Of a stretch of 64,000 nt of DNA, positions 10,848 to 24,200 are shown piece after piece. Source of the DNA: Pelecanus crispus (Eukaryota; Chordata; Aves; Pelecaniformes; Pelecanidae); contig NC_134654.1 of assembly GCF_030463565.1 (NCBI RefSeq), forward strand, positions 17,128,202 to 17,192,201, given 5' to 3'. The notes beneath the pieces were generated by a model, which was not told the origin of the DNA, did not search any database, and was given only the letters and a program-made list of their open reading frames with translations. The translations under genes and the position numbers were made by a program. How positions within the stretch are numbered: position 1 is the stretch's first letter; every line of letters begins with the position of its first letter.

Positions 10848-13800
10848 GTGAGGGGGATTCTCCACCTGCCTCCATCCTCTCCATCCTCTTTTCCTGTCTC
10901 CTCCATCCCTCCTTCCCTCACCATGGCAAACTCCCATCCCTTCTGTCCACCACTTCAGTCTCCTCTTGTACCTCCCTTCCCCAGCCCTGTTCCTCCCTAT
11001 AACACCCTCTTGCTCTGTCAGTGGGATCCCCACTGGGGAGGAGTGGGGATGCCATTCATGCTGCCAGATGGGGTCTGAGACAGTGTTGGGTTGCTCTGCC
11101 CCATCAGCCCACCTGGGATCATGTGGGGTCACAGAGCAGAGCACTCCAACACCCTGCCAAGGTACTGGACCCAGCGTGTAACCTCGAGGAAAACTTCTGT
11201 GGCAGGAAACTCAGACTGACAGAGGAGGACTCCCTGTCTCCATTTATTCACCTCCAGGAGAAGAAGAAACAAGCCCGACTGATGCAAAAGGCTCTGGAGG
11301 TGAAAGAAGAGGTGAGAAAGACGGGAGGGTGCTGGGGCATGGTTGGGAGGGCTTGTGGTTTTTTGGAGGGCAGCAGTGGGCAGGTGACTGGCTCCGGGTG
11401 CGGGCAGCCATGTCACGCTCGCTCTGATGCTGCCAGGCCTTCAGGGAGAGGATGAAAGTCATAACCTGTCAGTGGAGGGACCTCCATGCCAAGGAGACTC
11501 AGCTGAAAACCTACATGGAGAAATCTGGGAGGATTTTAAAGGTACACCTGCCCCTAATCAGCTTGGCTGACATGACCTTGAGCCACATCACCACCTCCTC
11601 CCCTTCCTTGGGGAGTCAACCTTGGGCCACCATGTCTGTCCAAGCTGCCCTTGAGTCTGAAGGTACGAGGGATGGGACTGGCAAGGCATAGGGTTTTGTA
11701 CCACACATGTGGAAAGCCCCCGTAGGGCTTGGCGGGGAGAGAGCTTGTCCTGTACCAGTGTGATCTCCTGAGGGCCCCTAACATCCCCCAAGAAGGTTCT
11801 CAGTCTGTCCCCACTGTTGATACCCAGGTGTCTTCCAGGGGCAGCTACCAGTAGGTCTGAAGATCAGAGTGCCATCCCAGGTGCCTGTCTCTAAGACCAA
11901 AGAGTCAATGCAAGAGGGATGGCCCTGTTAAACAGGGAGTGAAAATGCTCCCAGGGGTGCTCCAGTACTGGTCTCTCCTCTGTGAACGTATCTCCTCCCA
12001 GTGCTGTTGAGTGATGCAGCTTCATCTTCCGTTGCCGCCTTTTCCCTCTGTGTGTGTGTGTGTTGGTGGGGTAAACATCACCAGGAAAATGATAAGATGC
12101 GAATCCAAGCTCTGAAGAAAGCCAGTAAAGAGAGAGAGAGGAAGATGCAAAAGGAGAGTGAGCTTTTGAGAGCTAAGAGGGAACTGGAAGCCCTGAGAAA
12201 TAAGCACCAGAAACTCTGCAACAAAGTGCAGAAGTACTCCATCTTCAACAAATACTTGGAGGATGTGGTGAAGATCTCACAGGTGAGTTTGGACATGAGA
12301 GAGACATAAGGCAAGTCCAGGGAAATCATAACACTTGGGTCAAACCCAGAGACCTCAGATGGGAGGGGAAGAGGTTCCCTGCAACCAAGGTGAGCCAAGG
12401 GGACCCAAGTTATGGGAGGAGAACCAGAAAAGGAGGTGAAGGCTTGAGAAAACAAAAAAATCCTGTTAGAAGGAGGGAAAGCACAGGACTGAGGGGAATG
12501 TGGACCCCTTTGCATCACTGTTTCATGTCACATTGGTGGTTTGGGAGAAGTGAAAAGCTGCCCAGGAATGGGAACCCAGGCAGTTGTCAAAAAAGCTATG
12601 CCCTCTCTCAGCGATGCCCAGGCATCACTCCATGCATCGCTCATACTCCTGCAGTCCCAGCTGCCCCCTCCCATGTTCAGGTGACTCAGCAGTTGCAGTT
12701 GTGCTTTGTGTTTTACCAGAGCACTGCTTACCTGGGGAAGAGGTGCAATATCTCCCCTTGCTTATGGCAGTGACAGCTCTGGGACTGGCACAGGGAGGTG
12801 TCATCGTACAGGGAATGTGGCAATGCTCACAAACCAACTGAGGCAATAGTCTTATCAAGAAGGGAAGATCTTTCACCTGGGGGAGGTGTTGTCCCTGGTC
12901 AAGGGAGGGTGCCAAACAGCATGAGACTTGCAATCATGATGAGGGGAGGGCAGGGGGATTACTAACACCAGGAACCCTGTGCTGCAGTTTGAGGAGATCC
13001 AGGAAGTCATATGGCGCTACAAGACACTGATGAGGATGCACAAGGACCTGTTGCAGTCACAACAGGGGCACAAGGAAATGTCTGAGCAAGCCAAGATGCT
13101 CCTGGACCAGTACACGGCAGAGAAAGAAGCTGAGATCCTGGAGTACAAAAATGAGCTGGTGCAGCTCCAACTACGTTTTGACCAGGCTCAAAGTGACGTC
13201 CTCCCCTGGGTGAGAAAATGTGGGGCCAGCAGGGGAAGATCTCCAAGGCTTGGTTGTGTCAAGACTAGCTGATGGCTCATCCCTAAGCCATGGGGGCATG
13301 GCAAGGCCCAGTAGCAGCCTTTGTGATTGGAGGAGATGCCTAATTTCATCCCTCCAAGGGGCTGTAGAATGAAGAATGACAAACTAGGTCTGGAGCAGGT
13401 TACATCAGGTGTTAAAACAAGGCCCTCACAAAGCTGTCATGATCTTCCACTTCTTGCTTGAACTCATAGTCAAAAGAGATCAGCTGATCAGGCTTTAGGG
13501 AGGTCTACCTTGGCACAAAACCCAAGCATACTCCACCACATTCCTATTGGGTTTGTTTAGCCTGGTCATACTCGTTTCCATTCACCATTCCTTCCAGCAT
13601 CACCTTTGTAATGGGGCTTCAGTGTGGCACATCTCATGGTCTGCACTGTTCATGGCTCAGGCTTCAGAGTGAAGTTGGTTTTGCTGATTTTTATTATTTG
13701 TTTTCATCCTTTGCACAGCATCTGCCCACCAGGGCTCACCTCTTCTCATCCCTCCTTACTAGTCCAAAAGTGACCAGACTGGTGGTAAACTGGGCTGTAA

Positions 13801-15056
13801 TGAGGCACATCAATGTGTAGCCAGTGCCCAGTGTGCAGAAATGTCCTCAGCTCTGCTGGCCTCTGCTCCCTTTGCATCACTCTGAGGGGGTCTTGTCAAA
13901 TTCCCTTATTGGATACTCCAGGCTCCAGGAGTTGGGTTCCATCAGGCAAAGCTGGAAAGCACCTTGTCTGGGAGTGTGGCAGTGGGATGTGCTGCTCCCA
14001 GGGTATCAGCTAGCCCTGCTGTGGGAAGTGCAAATGGGTCTGCAGGGAGGACTTGCCAGAGTGAGGACTGCAGGAGCTGACAGAAAGATGGGGAGGTTCC
14101 TGGGGCAAGGAGCAGCTGTGGTGGTTCCTGGATCTGCTTCCACCACACCAAGCTGAACCACATCCAACGCAGCCCTGGGCAAGGACAGGTTCTTCCTAGC
14201 AAAACAGAGGAGTGTGGAAGTTAGGGTCTCCAAGGCAGGGTCTCCAGTGCTTAAGCAGCATCTTTGCTGGGGCATGTCCCCATGCTGCATGCCTCCTTGC
14301 CTCTCAGGAGACTCGCTGGGCTGACATCCAGAACATGACTGCCAAGAAAACCCTGAAGCTGGGGACCATCAAGATGGCCATCTTCAACCTCTTCCAGTGC
14401 ATGAGCATGCAGCTGAAAGCAAACCTGAACGTGCCAGCAGATGACAGCCACAGACAGCTGAACATGGTAGAGCCAAGCCAGAACCCTTCTTCCTGCCCAG
14501 AAAGGGAGCAGTAGAGGAGCAGTAATGACCCTTAGCTGCCCAAGGGGAGGGCAGAGCCCAGGGAAATCAATGTGCCAAACAGACACCTTCCTTTTCACCT
14601 GGGCTCTCTGTTGGACATGGGGAATGGGCAGAGGGCACCTGGCAAACCTGCCTTGTCCGAGGAGGCAGAGCAGGATGTGGGTCCCTGTGGGGGCAGAATG
14701 AATGGGATCCAGGCAGGCTGGGGCAGGGGATGCAGGGGCTGCAGATCAACCCATGGCGAAGGTTTGGTTTCATTCACCCTTGCCCTGAATTCAGACTCAC
14801 CCACAAAAGCCCATTCTGGTGGTGCCGATCCAGCAAGGAAAATCCTCCTGCTCAGTTTGGTTGGTGAAATTTGCCCTCCAAAAGGGCCAACAAGCTCCCC
14901 TCTGCCTCCTGTTCCCATCCCTGCTCTGAGCTCTGCCATGTCTCTTCCCCATCCTAGATTCAGCATTTTATCCAAGACCTCACAGACATCTCTATGGAGG
15001 TGAAACAGAAGGACATACAGAACCGCCAGCAAGCAGCTATACCTACAGAGCTATAA
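10771..15056 (+). CDS. CCDC42: CCDC42, coiled-coil domain protein of centriole / sperm flagellum (7 coding exons)
   Basis: Joined exons 10771-10847, 11206-11311, 11437-11541, 12085-12282, 12988-13209, 14308-14466 and 14958-15056 give 966 bases, 321 residues. Human CCDC42 is about 316. All junctions are GT-AG and all phases agree. The protein is almost all charged alpha helix (DUF4200-type coiled coil, about residues 40-285). Family words are [39 protein letters not shown]-like [19 protein letters not shown] and FIQDLTDI, closer to CCDC42 than to its paralogue CFAP73. In mouse, CCDC42 is needed for the sperm head-tail connection and flagellum. Two in-frame starts exist (10771 and 10780); the second has the ideal context GCCACCATGG, and the family N-terminus (ExEDLxxYFxxQY) fits either. 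An X-box lies upstream. The following gene, on the other strand, starts its 3' end 10.7 kb away. Confidence 0.92.
11206..11311 (+). CDS. CCDC42: CCDC42 coding exon 2
   Basis: Acceptor TCTGTGGCAG, donor GAAGAG/GTGAGA. It completes R26 and encodes residues 27-61, including [12 protein letters not shown], where the coiled coil begins. Confidence 0.9.
11437..11541 (+). CDS. CCDC42: CCDC42 coding exon 3
   Basis: Acceptor GATGCTGCCAG, donor TTAAAG/GTACAC. Residues 62-96 (AFRERMKVI...SGRILK). Phase 0 at both ends. Confidence 0.92.
12049..12066 (+). repeat. short TG microsatellite in CCDC42 intron 3
   Basis: A run of TG dinucleotides lies about 20-35 bases before the exon 4 acceptor, between the pyrimidine tract and the AG. 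Confidence 0.85.
12085..12282 (+). CDS. CCDC42: CCDC42 coding exon 4
   Basis: Acceptor ACATCACCAG, donor TCACAG/GTGAGT. Residues 97-162 ([12 protein letters not shown]...VVKISQ). The main pyrimidine tract lies 35 to 45 bases back, separated from the AG by a TG repeat. Phase 0 at both ends. Confidence 0.92.
12988..13209 (+). CDS. CCDC42: CCDC42 coding exon 5
   Basis: Acceptor CTGTGCTGCAG, donor CCCTGG/GTGAGA. Residues 163-236 ([14 protein letters not shown]...SDVLPW), the most CCDC42-specific stretch. Phase 0 at both ends. Confidence 0.94.
14308..14466 (+). CDS. CCDC42: CCDC42 coding exon 6
   Basis: Acceptor TTGCCTCTCAG, donor AACATG/GTAGAG. Residues 237-289 (ETRWADIQN...HRQLNM). Phase 0 at both ends. 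Confidence 0.93.
14958..15056 (+). CDS. CCDC42: CCDC42 coding exon 7 (last)
   Basis: Acceptor CCCATCCTAG. Residues 290-321 ([12 protein letters not shown]...PTEL) and the stop TAA at 15054-15056. Confidence 0.9.
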   Translation: MQHFIQDLTDISMEVKQKDIQNRQQAAIPTEL

Positions 15057-15208
15057 GGGACATGCCAACATGACTTGCTCTGCCAGCAAAGGCTCAGCAG
15101 GGTGGGAAGGGAAAGAGGAGGACAGAGGGCCCTACAGATATTGTAGACTCCACCTTTTATACCTTTCTGGCTCTTCTGTCCTGCACAGTTGCTGATACCT
15201 TGTATACT

Positions 15209-15214
15209 ATTAAA
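15209..15214 (+). terminator. CCDC42 polyadenylation signal (ATTAAA)
   Basis: ATTAAA lies 153 bases after the stop codon and is followed by an A/T-rich stretch and TTTTAAGGTGTCTC, a plausible GU/U-rich downstream element. This implies a 3' UTR of about 170-180 bases. Confidence 0.6.
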
Positions 15215-15239
15215 AATAACAAAATATTTTAAGGTGTCT

Positions 15240-18200
15240 CTTCATTTCCTGAGAGGATTGGAAATATCAGAGCAGCTCCATCCCACAGCTTCACACCAGA
15301 TGCCATTGGGGTGCGTTCTCTGGTAGATGGGATTCTGGTTGCAGGAGTCAGTGTCCCAGCAAAGCATGCAAGATAGGGAGAGCAGGCTGGAACAGGAATA
15401 AAGTCTCAAATAGGGCTTAGTCCTAGTGCTCACATTTGGACATCCCACTCAGACAAAGCTCTGAGATGTTTGAGAGGGATGTCACAACGGGGTGGGGGAA
15501 CTATGCTTTGTAAAAGCTTCAGATATTTTCCACCACCACACCCAGCACATCCGTGGATGTGGATTTCTCTGCACAGCCATGTGCTATGTACTAAAACTCA
15601 CCTTCCCCCTCAAGCTGTTAGGGAAAGTGTGGAGAATGGATATAGGTGAAGGATGAACCAGCCAAAGCTACTGCACTGAGCATTTAGCTGTTCATTGTGA
15701 GGGCTAACACAACAAATAAAAAACAAGAGGACTAAAAATGGCTCTGGAGACACACTGGAGTTCAGGCCAGGCTTAGACTCTTTTGGGGAGGACCTTTTAA
15801 TGGACCAAGGACCCAATGACATAAGCTTACAGATTTTGAGGCGAGACCATTGATCATATGTTCTTGCTCCCTTTTCTCCGGTAGTTACTCCTGTCCTGAG
15901 CCAGTAGATTCATCCTCCAGAAATGTCTGAGTCCAGTTCGTCCGTGTTTATAATGCCTGGGGGTTGCTCAGACACCTGACCCCTTCCTTCGAGAGTGAGG
16001 AAGGCACAGATTAACCCCTCCCTTCCCCAAATCTGTGCTTCCATGAGCAACAAGATAAACAGATGCACCCCAGAGCTGGTGCTGGCTGCTTGTTTGGAAA
16101 GCAGAGGAAGGATGAGCTCAGGGTGGGAACACCTGGTGTAGAGCCTGAACAGAGGATGCTCCCTCTGTCTTTGCTGTTGCTACCTCTGCAACTTGAATTC
16201 ATAGGATTATGAATTAAGAATGCCTCAATTAGAGGCACAGTACCTTAGGTCAGGTCTCAGCAAGATCTCATCCAGGAAACCCAATTTCCCTCAAGCCTCT
16301 GAGCTCAGACCCATGTTGGGCCATTGAAGCTTAGCAAGTTACCATCCATCAGCAGAAAATGACCCTGTGCAGTGTCTTCAGTGTGATGCCAGTGCAGAAG
16401 AAAACACAACAGTGAAAGCCTCCATTGCAGAGGCAAGGGCAGTAATTGCTTCTCAGCTGCTATATGTGGAAGAAAAGCTCATTTCTTTCTGAAACCTTGA
16501 CAGGTAAATGCAGTGTGGGCCACGACATGCCCTGTGTTCTTCTGAATAGATCCCCAGAGCAGTGGGAGGTGACTGGCAGTTTGCATTTCATCTGGGAAGG
16601 AAAAGTAAAAGCTGTTGCAACTTTATGCAGCCACCAAGTGCTTACACTTTAATATTATGTTCATTCTGTAAAGCAGGGAGGGACAAGAGTGGGCTGCTCC
16701 TCAAGGGAAGGAGCTAAGGTGACAGCAAAGCAGGCAGGAGGATATCCTCACTGACAGGATGCAGCCCCATGGTATGTGAGTAAGAGCAGAGAGGTTCATG
16801 GCTGTGTCCAGTGATTCCCACGCTAGTCTGCAGTGATGAGTCAGGTCCAAGCTGAAGCCAGAAACTCAAGTCATCAAGGCAAGGTGAGAATCAGCCAGGT
16901 ACAAGGCTGGGCACAGGCTTACCTGCAAGGCAACGACTAAGGGCAAGGATCTAAGCATAAATGCAGCTCCCGAGCAAAGCAGGTGAAGCTCCAGTGAAGG
17001 CTCCACACAGCTCCTTCTCACGCCTTATCTGTTTTTCCAGCAGTCTGATCCCAGACTACATGGCTGTCCCACATCAGGGCTGGCCTTGAGCACAGGCAAC
17101 CAGACCGCTGGCAGGTGGGGAAGGGGTTGCAGAGCCTGTGGGTGCACTGAGAGCTCTGGCATTAACACCTCCTTGTAGTGGGCTGGGAGTCCCATGGTGC
17201 CGACATTTGCCAAGAGGCATATTCTTGTGGCAGGAGCCCAGATTCATGTCTTACTGAAGTCACGATGAAACCAGTACTGTGGCCTGGGCTCTGCTCTGCT
17301 TGGTGTGTGCGTACACAGTCTTTCCTCCAAGGACCTCAAAGTGCAAGGAAGAAAGAGATGCCCAGTCTGGGAACAGAAACAGCATAGAGGAGCCCAGGGT
17401 CACCCAGGGGGTGAATGACAGAGTGGCTTAGGGCTTAGGGGACAGGAGCTGAGGGTTGTGGGGGAATGCTCAGGGGGATAAGATGGATGAAGAAGAGATG
17501 GGGCCTTTGGTAAACAACCTACATGGGGGCTGTGGGTCTGCCGTGATTCCTCGCACGGAAAGAACTTCCCACAAATCCCAAAAGCCATACCCTTCCTGCT
17601 GCCATGCCTGGGCCTCCTTCCCCAGCAAGCAGACACCTTCAGCCTTGCTGCGCTCTCCACCATGGCTGGGACTGGGGAGGTGGCCTTGAGAGACAGATGG
17701 TGCAGAGCACTTCAGGCCAGTGAAAATCCATTTCTCAATGCGAAGTAAATATATTTGTATTTCTTTGCATGCAGTGATCCAGTGCTCAGCCCCAGGATTG
17801 GGCCTCATGAGGAGCATGTCAGCTCCTCAGAGACAGCAGCTCTCTGTGCCAGGGCTGGATCTGAGAGCCTTTGCCCCACAGTCAGGAGCATCCTCGGATG
17901 CTGGCCTTCCTTGCTCTTCTGTGAGACCAAATACACAGCAACAGAAGAGAGACAAAAAAACAAGCAGGAGAGAGTGAACCTTGCTGAGGCCCTCAGGGGT
18001 CCCAGAGGTTGGTAAATGTCTTGTAGAGGCACTGGTGACGATACCAAGAGCTGCTACCTGCACTGGAAAAGTCAACTCATGACTCATCCGACCAGAGACG
18101 ATGTTGTGTATTTGTGCCCTTGCATCTCATCTTGGCAGTGACATATCCAAAGGGACCAGGACCATTTAGACCCATCCTGAAAGGTGACTCAGCTGTCCCC

Positions 18201-21200
18201 TCTCCTTCCACCCACAGCCACCCCCTCACCCACTTTGATGTATCTCACTGGTGGCAGCTGATGGGAGTTAATGGGAGCTAATGGGAGAGGGGCAGCTCTG
18301 CCCAGCCACTGAGGAAGATGGGGGGCTGCAGCTCTGAGCGTGCCACTCTCCAAGTGATAGTCTGAGGGCATGGCTGTCTCCAGACTGGGCTTATGGAGAG
18401 GACAGACTGATGGGGCAGATTTCCCGAAGTCCTTTGGACACTGAGGGCTGGCCAGTTCCAAGACTTGTCTCTTATCTGGATGCCCGAGCTGAGCTCTTCT
18501 GAGGAACCTTCAGCACAGGACAGAAAGACAAGACACAGTGGTCCAACCAGGCACTTGCTGATCTGTTTCAGTGTATTTTCTCCCTTTCATTCAGGGCCTG
18601 GCTTTGTCCATCTGTCAGCCAGTACATCACACTCAGCATGTCCCTTAGAGCTCTGCCTGAATGCCAAGATGAAGACCTGTGCTCCTGACTGGTTCTGATG
18701 TCCTGTCTGCTTCTGCTCAGCCCCAGCAGCCCTCCCCATCCTGAACATGAAGCCGCAGTGTGTGAGGATGCTGCTCTGCAGCATCATTTGCTGGAACTGC
18801 TTGGTTCTGTAGCCCCATCCATGCCCCCACACAGTGAAACGCCTGAAGTCCCAAATTGCCAGGAGGCATTGCAACTAATTCTTCTTCCTCCATAGAGCTG
18901 GACAGATGGCATTGCTCCTCAGATGCAGCACTGTGACCTTCTGACCAGCTCACCAAACTCTTGAGACAATGTCAGGCTGTCCACCACAGGGGTTGCAGAC
19001 AAGCTAGTGGAGAGAGAAACCAGGAGCCCAGGGTTCTCTATCTGTGGGCACATCAGGGGAAGGGAGTTATCTCCAGAGACACCAGATGTCTTTGTCATGA
19101 GCAAGGGTGGTGGGACAAAGCTGTGGCTAACATCAGCCTGAATTAGACCCAGCCAAGCTGCTAGAAGGACAGGGGGGGTGACACAGAAGAGATGCTGTCT
19201 CTGGCCTTCTCCCAGGTGGGAAGGCATGACAAGAAGGTATATCCCTGACTGCTCAAGAGGAGATTTGATTCCTATCTGAGCCATGTATAGTGGTCTTCAT
19301 AGCCAGCAGCACACTCAGAGAGATGTAACCTCCACAACAGTACTTTTTGACTTTCCAGCTCAAATGATTCAGTGTCCTTGTACAGATGAGTCTACTAGAG
19401 AGGCTCTGGCCAATGGAGTACAGGTCGTGCCCTGGATGGCTACAAGATGTCTACATATCCCAAGTTCCTCACCTCTCCTCACATGACTAGGAGCCCCTAA
19501 AGATGCCTCTTCAAGAAGCCTTGGCAAGAGATGGTGCCCATGGGGTAAAGGGGACAAGGTGGTACCCCAAATGTGCAGACGCTATCATGACAGGTGAAGG
19601 GATCCTTGGTCAGGCTTGCCTGGAAGGGGAACCAGGGCTTATAGAAGTGTGGGGGACAGACACTGGCTGCTCCAGCCTATGAAACTCATTTCATCCTTCC
19701 TCTTCCCTTTCCCTGGGGAGCTGGAAAGGAAGGAAACCCTCTCATCTAAGATAAGGCAAAGCCAGCCAAGGCAACCCCAGCCTAGCAAAAAGACAAGCTC
19801 CGCTCTCATCACTTGTGAGATGCCACAAGATGCCAAGCTGGAGCTGTGCTGGTCCTGGAGTCCTGCTCCAGAGAGGGGACCATCAAGGTTGCCAGGGTTT
19901 CCTGTACCATACACCATATTCCCCTTCTCCTGCCTGCTGGAGCCATCCTGCTGGCTCAGGGGCCTCAGCACCAACAGAAGAGGTAGCAGAACCCACTGCC
20001 CAAGCCCAGTGTGCTGAGCATCGCAAAGATGCAGTTCCTACCAGCTCTATTCACTTTCTTGGGCGAAGTGAAACCTATGTGACTAATGATGCCATGGGAT
20101 ATAGAAGCAAAGACTAAAATTACCTAATCAGGTAACAGGGTTTCAGTTCCATGATGCTGTGTATAATAAACAAGTTTTTTGTAATAGCCTGCCTTCTCCT
20201 TGGGGAATTGCAGGGTTTTGATTTGTTTGCATTGTGTTTTTTGGGTTTGGGTGGGTTTTTTTGTAAGATTTCTTTCTCTTGGCACAGAGAAGAGATCATT
20301 AAATTATTGGCAAAATCTGCAGTCTGTTTTGCCTCTTGTTGATGGAAAATCTCCAGCACATTGAGATGTTGTTATTGGTTTAATCTGGATTGTCAACATT
20401 TCCTCCCAAGCAGCCTGCTATTCCATCAGTGTGGGCATAAGCTAGCAATGCTGCGCACTCTGCTCTGCAGGGCAGTTCTGCCCCAGCACCAATGGTGGGA
20501 TTCCCACTGGAGGAGCTTGTGCCCCAGAGCAGCCAGATGCAGAGCGGCCACCATGCAGTCTGAGTGACAGGGACATGCTCTGACACAGAGCACGGCTGTA
20601 CAGAAAGGCACTGTTAGCTCCAGATCCCTTGGGATGGTGTCACCTGGAGACCTGCTACCTCCCCTCTTAGGCACTCTGCAAGGAGGCATGGGGACAACCC
20701 TGTGCTAGTACTGACCACTGTCTTCAGCAGTGACTTCAGAAGACATTGCTGGCTTCTTAACCCCATGATTAGCGCTTATCCTGACTTGGCATACCAAGCA
20801 CCATTGGGTGCCAGATGGCAAAGATGTGGAAGTCATTACACCTGAATTAGAGCCTAGTTTTGTACATGCAGTTTCCAGCCACCTGATCCAAGAGAAGATG
20901 TGGGTGCCAGAGCTGCCTGGTCCCCTCTCAGGAGCTGCTTGCATAAAAGCACGTCACATCTGTGAGTGACTGCAAGCTTCCCTAGTCCTAGACAACTGAC
21001 GAGACCCAGCAAAGCACAGACTCTGTCCTGCCTCTCTGCTCCTACTCAGCCCATCTCCCACCTCCTTGTCTTCTCCAGCATGTCTACCATGAGGTGCTTC
21101 TCATATATTCTTTAATCACCCATCCCAAGGACAAGGAAACACCAAAACCCATGAGAACCTACAGTCTGCAGGCCTGCCAGTCCTGCTCCTCCTCCTGAGA

Positions 21201-24200
21201 GCACCTGAGGGGTGGGATACAGGAGGGGGAGAATCAGGGGGCCAAGAGAAGAGATGGTGCAGCCAGACCCCCTTCAGTGCTCCATTAAGCAAAGTGCTAC
21301 ATACAGAAGACCTCTGATGTTCCACAGACACTCTATAAATGCTACCATTGAGGCTTGGTGAGGACCAAAGGCTGTTATCAGTGAACAAATATATAAAAGG
21401 AGTTCAGGGCTTTGAGCATTAAAGGATATTAACCCAGGGAGGCAGTTTCTTGCCTTTCCAAAGATTTTTCAGCCTGGCCCAAAAGTGAAATGTTAGGTAA
21501 GAGCCAGAAATGGAAGGGTTGGATATCTTGCTGCAGCAGCAGGAGCTGCTCTGTACTCCTGCAACACCAGGGAACTCCAAAGTTCAGCCTGACTTTTTAG
21601 GATCTTGTTTCTGCTCCACTTCAGCCACCCTGCTTTGACACAGCCTCAGACATCTCTCTGCAAAGTTACCAGGTGGGGAAAATATCTACAAACCAAGCTT
21701 CCAACAGACATTTATTTGTTTGGGTTGAAATCAATGCACATGAAACAGTGTCGCTCCCATGTGCTGCGCACCTTTACCATCAGTTAAAATACAGGCCAAA
21801 TAGTTTCATATGACCAGGACGGCAGCCTGTCTCCTTCTCCATGACCAGCCACACAAACACAGCCAGCAAACACAGAACAAAACAGGCCAGGACCTTGCCC
21901 ATCCGCCCCGGCCATCCTCCCTGCCTGCCCAAGCACTGCTCAGCAGCTGAAGTCTGGGTCTTGGGGCCTTGTAGGGTGGAGGTAGGGATGAATTAGGGGA
22001 GCAAGTGTTGAATCAAGGGCTATTCCTTGCCTTTGGCTCCCTCTTGGTCCAACCAAACAAACTGGCTCGGTTAGTCACCCTTCCCAAGAAGGCCCTGGGG
22101 AAGGCAAGGACAGTGAGGGGGGCCTTCTAGGTCTTGAGCCTTTGGTCTGTTTGGACCAAAGCAAACACCAATATTGCACTACGTACATGACTGCAGAGTG
22201 ATCAAGCAAAGCAGCTACTGGACAGTTTCTGGAAGAGCAGGGAGTGAGTGGCCCAATCTGTCCCATCAGCTCCAGGATGGATGCTACCAATGATGGCCTG
22301 TCACCCCTGCTTGGACAAGAGCCCCAACTGTGTACTGCGCCTCACTCCATTACACAGGGTTGGAAAAGCAGAGAGGAGCTCTCTGTGACTTAATTTGCTC
22401 CCGTGATCTACAGGGTGCTCCCTCCAGCCCACACTGAAGCCCCTCCCAAGTGAGGAGAGCGCCAGGAACTGGCAGGTGTTTGTAGGATGCTGTAGGTCAT
22501 TAACAATAAGCAGCACAAAATGAAGCAGGCTTCAGACTGAGACCACTGAAGTCAACTCAGAGGTGACATGAACCAAAGCAGGGTCAAGTTTGCTAGACAT
22601 GACCAGGTGCCATGTTGGCCCATTTGGGCCTTGCACCCCAACTGTGAGTGTGCAGAGACACTGGTTTAGTTTGTGGACTTTTCTGGCTGCTGGTGAGATC
22701 CATATGGGGAGAAGGTTGCTCAAGAAGGGCAAGTGAGTGGAAACCCCCTTGCAATGGTTAGAGAACAGGTTCCCATGCACTGTGTTTTCTGGCAGTGCTG
22801 ATAAAGAAATGCAGGAGGAACTTGGACCTGCTTATGGCATTGCAGTAGGAAGGATCCCACCTGCATTGTGTTTTATAAGGATGAATGTGCTACCAGGTGC
22901 AATGGAAAGAGCCAGATGGCATGGGCATGACTGACAGTGACCCAGGCAGGAACACCATCTGAAGACCCTACGGCAAGATGCAGCAGGACTGAGCTGGAGG
23001 AATCAACATTTTGGCCAGAGGGCAACCAGAGCTCTTGGGCAGCCACCCAAATGGGAGGCCACCCCAGGACAGCCAGTAAAGCCATAGCAGCCTACAGGGC
23101 AGAAGTGCAGGTTGGGAGATGTAAGAGGCCTTCACACCCAGCAAGAAAGAGAGCCCCTGTCCTGCTGCAATGAGCAATAGCAACTCTGGCTGTGCCACCT
23201 CAATACAGGTAGATGCTTAGAACGGACAACAGGAACTGAGACACTGGGTGACCTCAGGGTGCCATGAGTCTTTTGCACAGGACTTTATGTCCAGCTCATG
23301 GTGTCAAGCCCAGAGGCGCTGGCTGGGGCACTGGAGGGCAGGACTGAATGCCTTCTTGGCAGTGAGAGTGTCTCTCACCTGCTGTCTCCACCTTCCCCTG
23401 CCACTTTTCCAGACTCCTGTTTGGTTTTCATTTCCTTCTGCATGTTGCCCTGTTCTTCTGAATTTTTCTCCTTTTCTCTTTTGTGTTAATTTCCTCCTTT
23501 TTCTTGGAGCTGAAAACTGAATATAGTAATAGTGAGGTGGGGGAAGCAACTCATCTGCCCATAGTTCAACGCACCAGGTCTGTGCTCAGGTGATAACTTC
23601 ACAAGAATTAACCCTTCATTCAGCTGGCTCTGGGGACTGCCCTTCACACTTTGCTCAGCTCTACCCAGAGCCATAGAGCACCTTGCAATAAAACCAATAC
23701 AAGCACAATGAAACCCAGACCAGAGACATTCCCCGCCAAGAGTCCTCAGGAATCATCCCATAGAGACTCACAGGTGGTACAAGGCTGAGGATGAGACATC
23801 ATCTGTGGCCACAGCATGTCTTGGATGGTGGAGGACAATGTTCTCCAAACATTAGCTCACAGTCCTTTCTTTATTACTCTGTCCAGGTGAAAGACTTCAC
23901 CGGTCCTCTTTGTCATGGACTTGCTGCTGCTGCACACACCTCTTCCAAGCTGAGCTTGGGTGGAAGTCAGTGTTTGTTGATGTCATGGAGGAGACGACCG
24001 TTGATGTGGCACCAAGGACATATGCCATCATTCAAGCTTGCACCAGCCTGCTTGGGAAGTCTCTTCGGTGGTGGTACTGCAGAGGGAAGCATGAACAATG
24101 ACGGGAAGTTGAAACTCTCAGAGGAGAGCAGATTATGGACTCTGGCTGGAGACCTGGGGAGGAAAGGCAAGAGATAGGAAACCATGGGTTGCAACCATGG

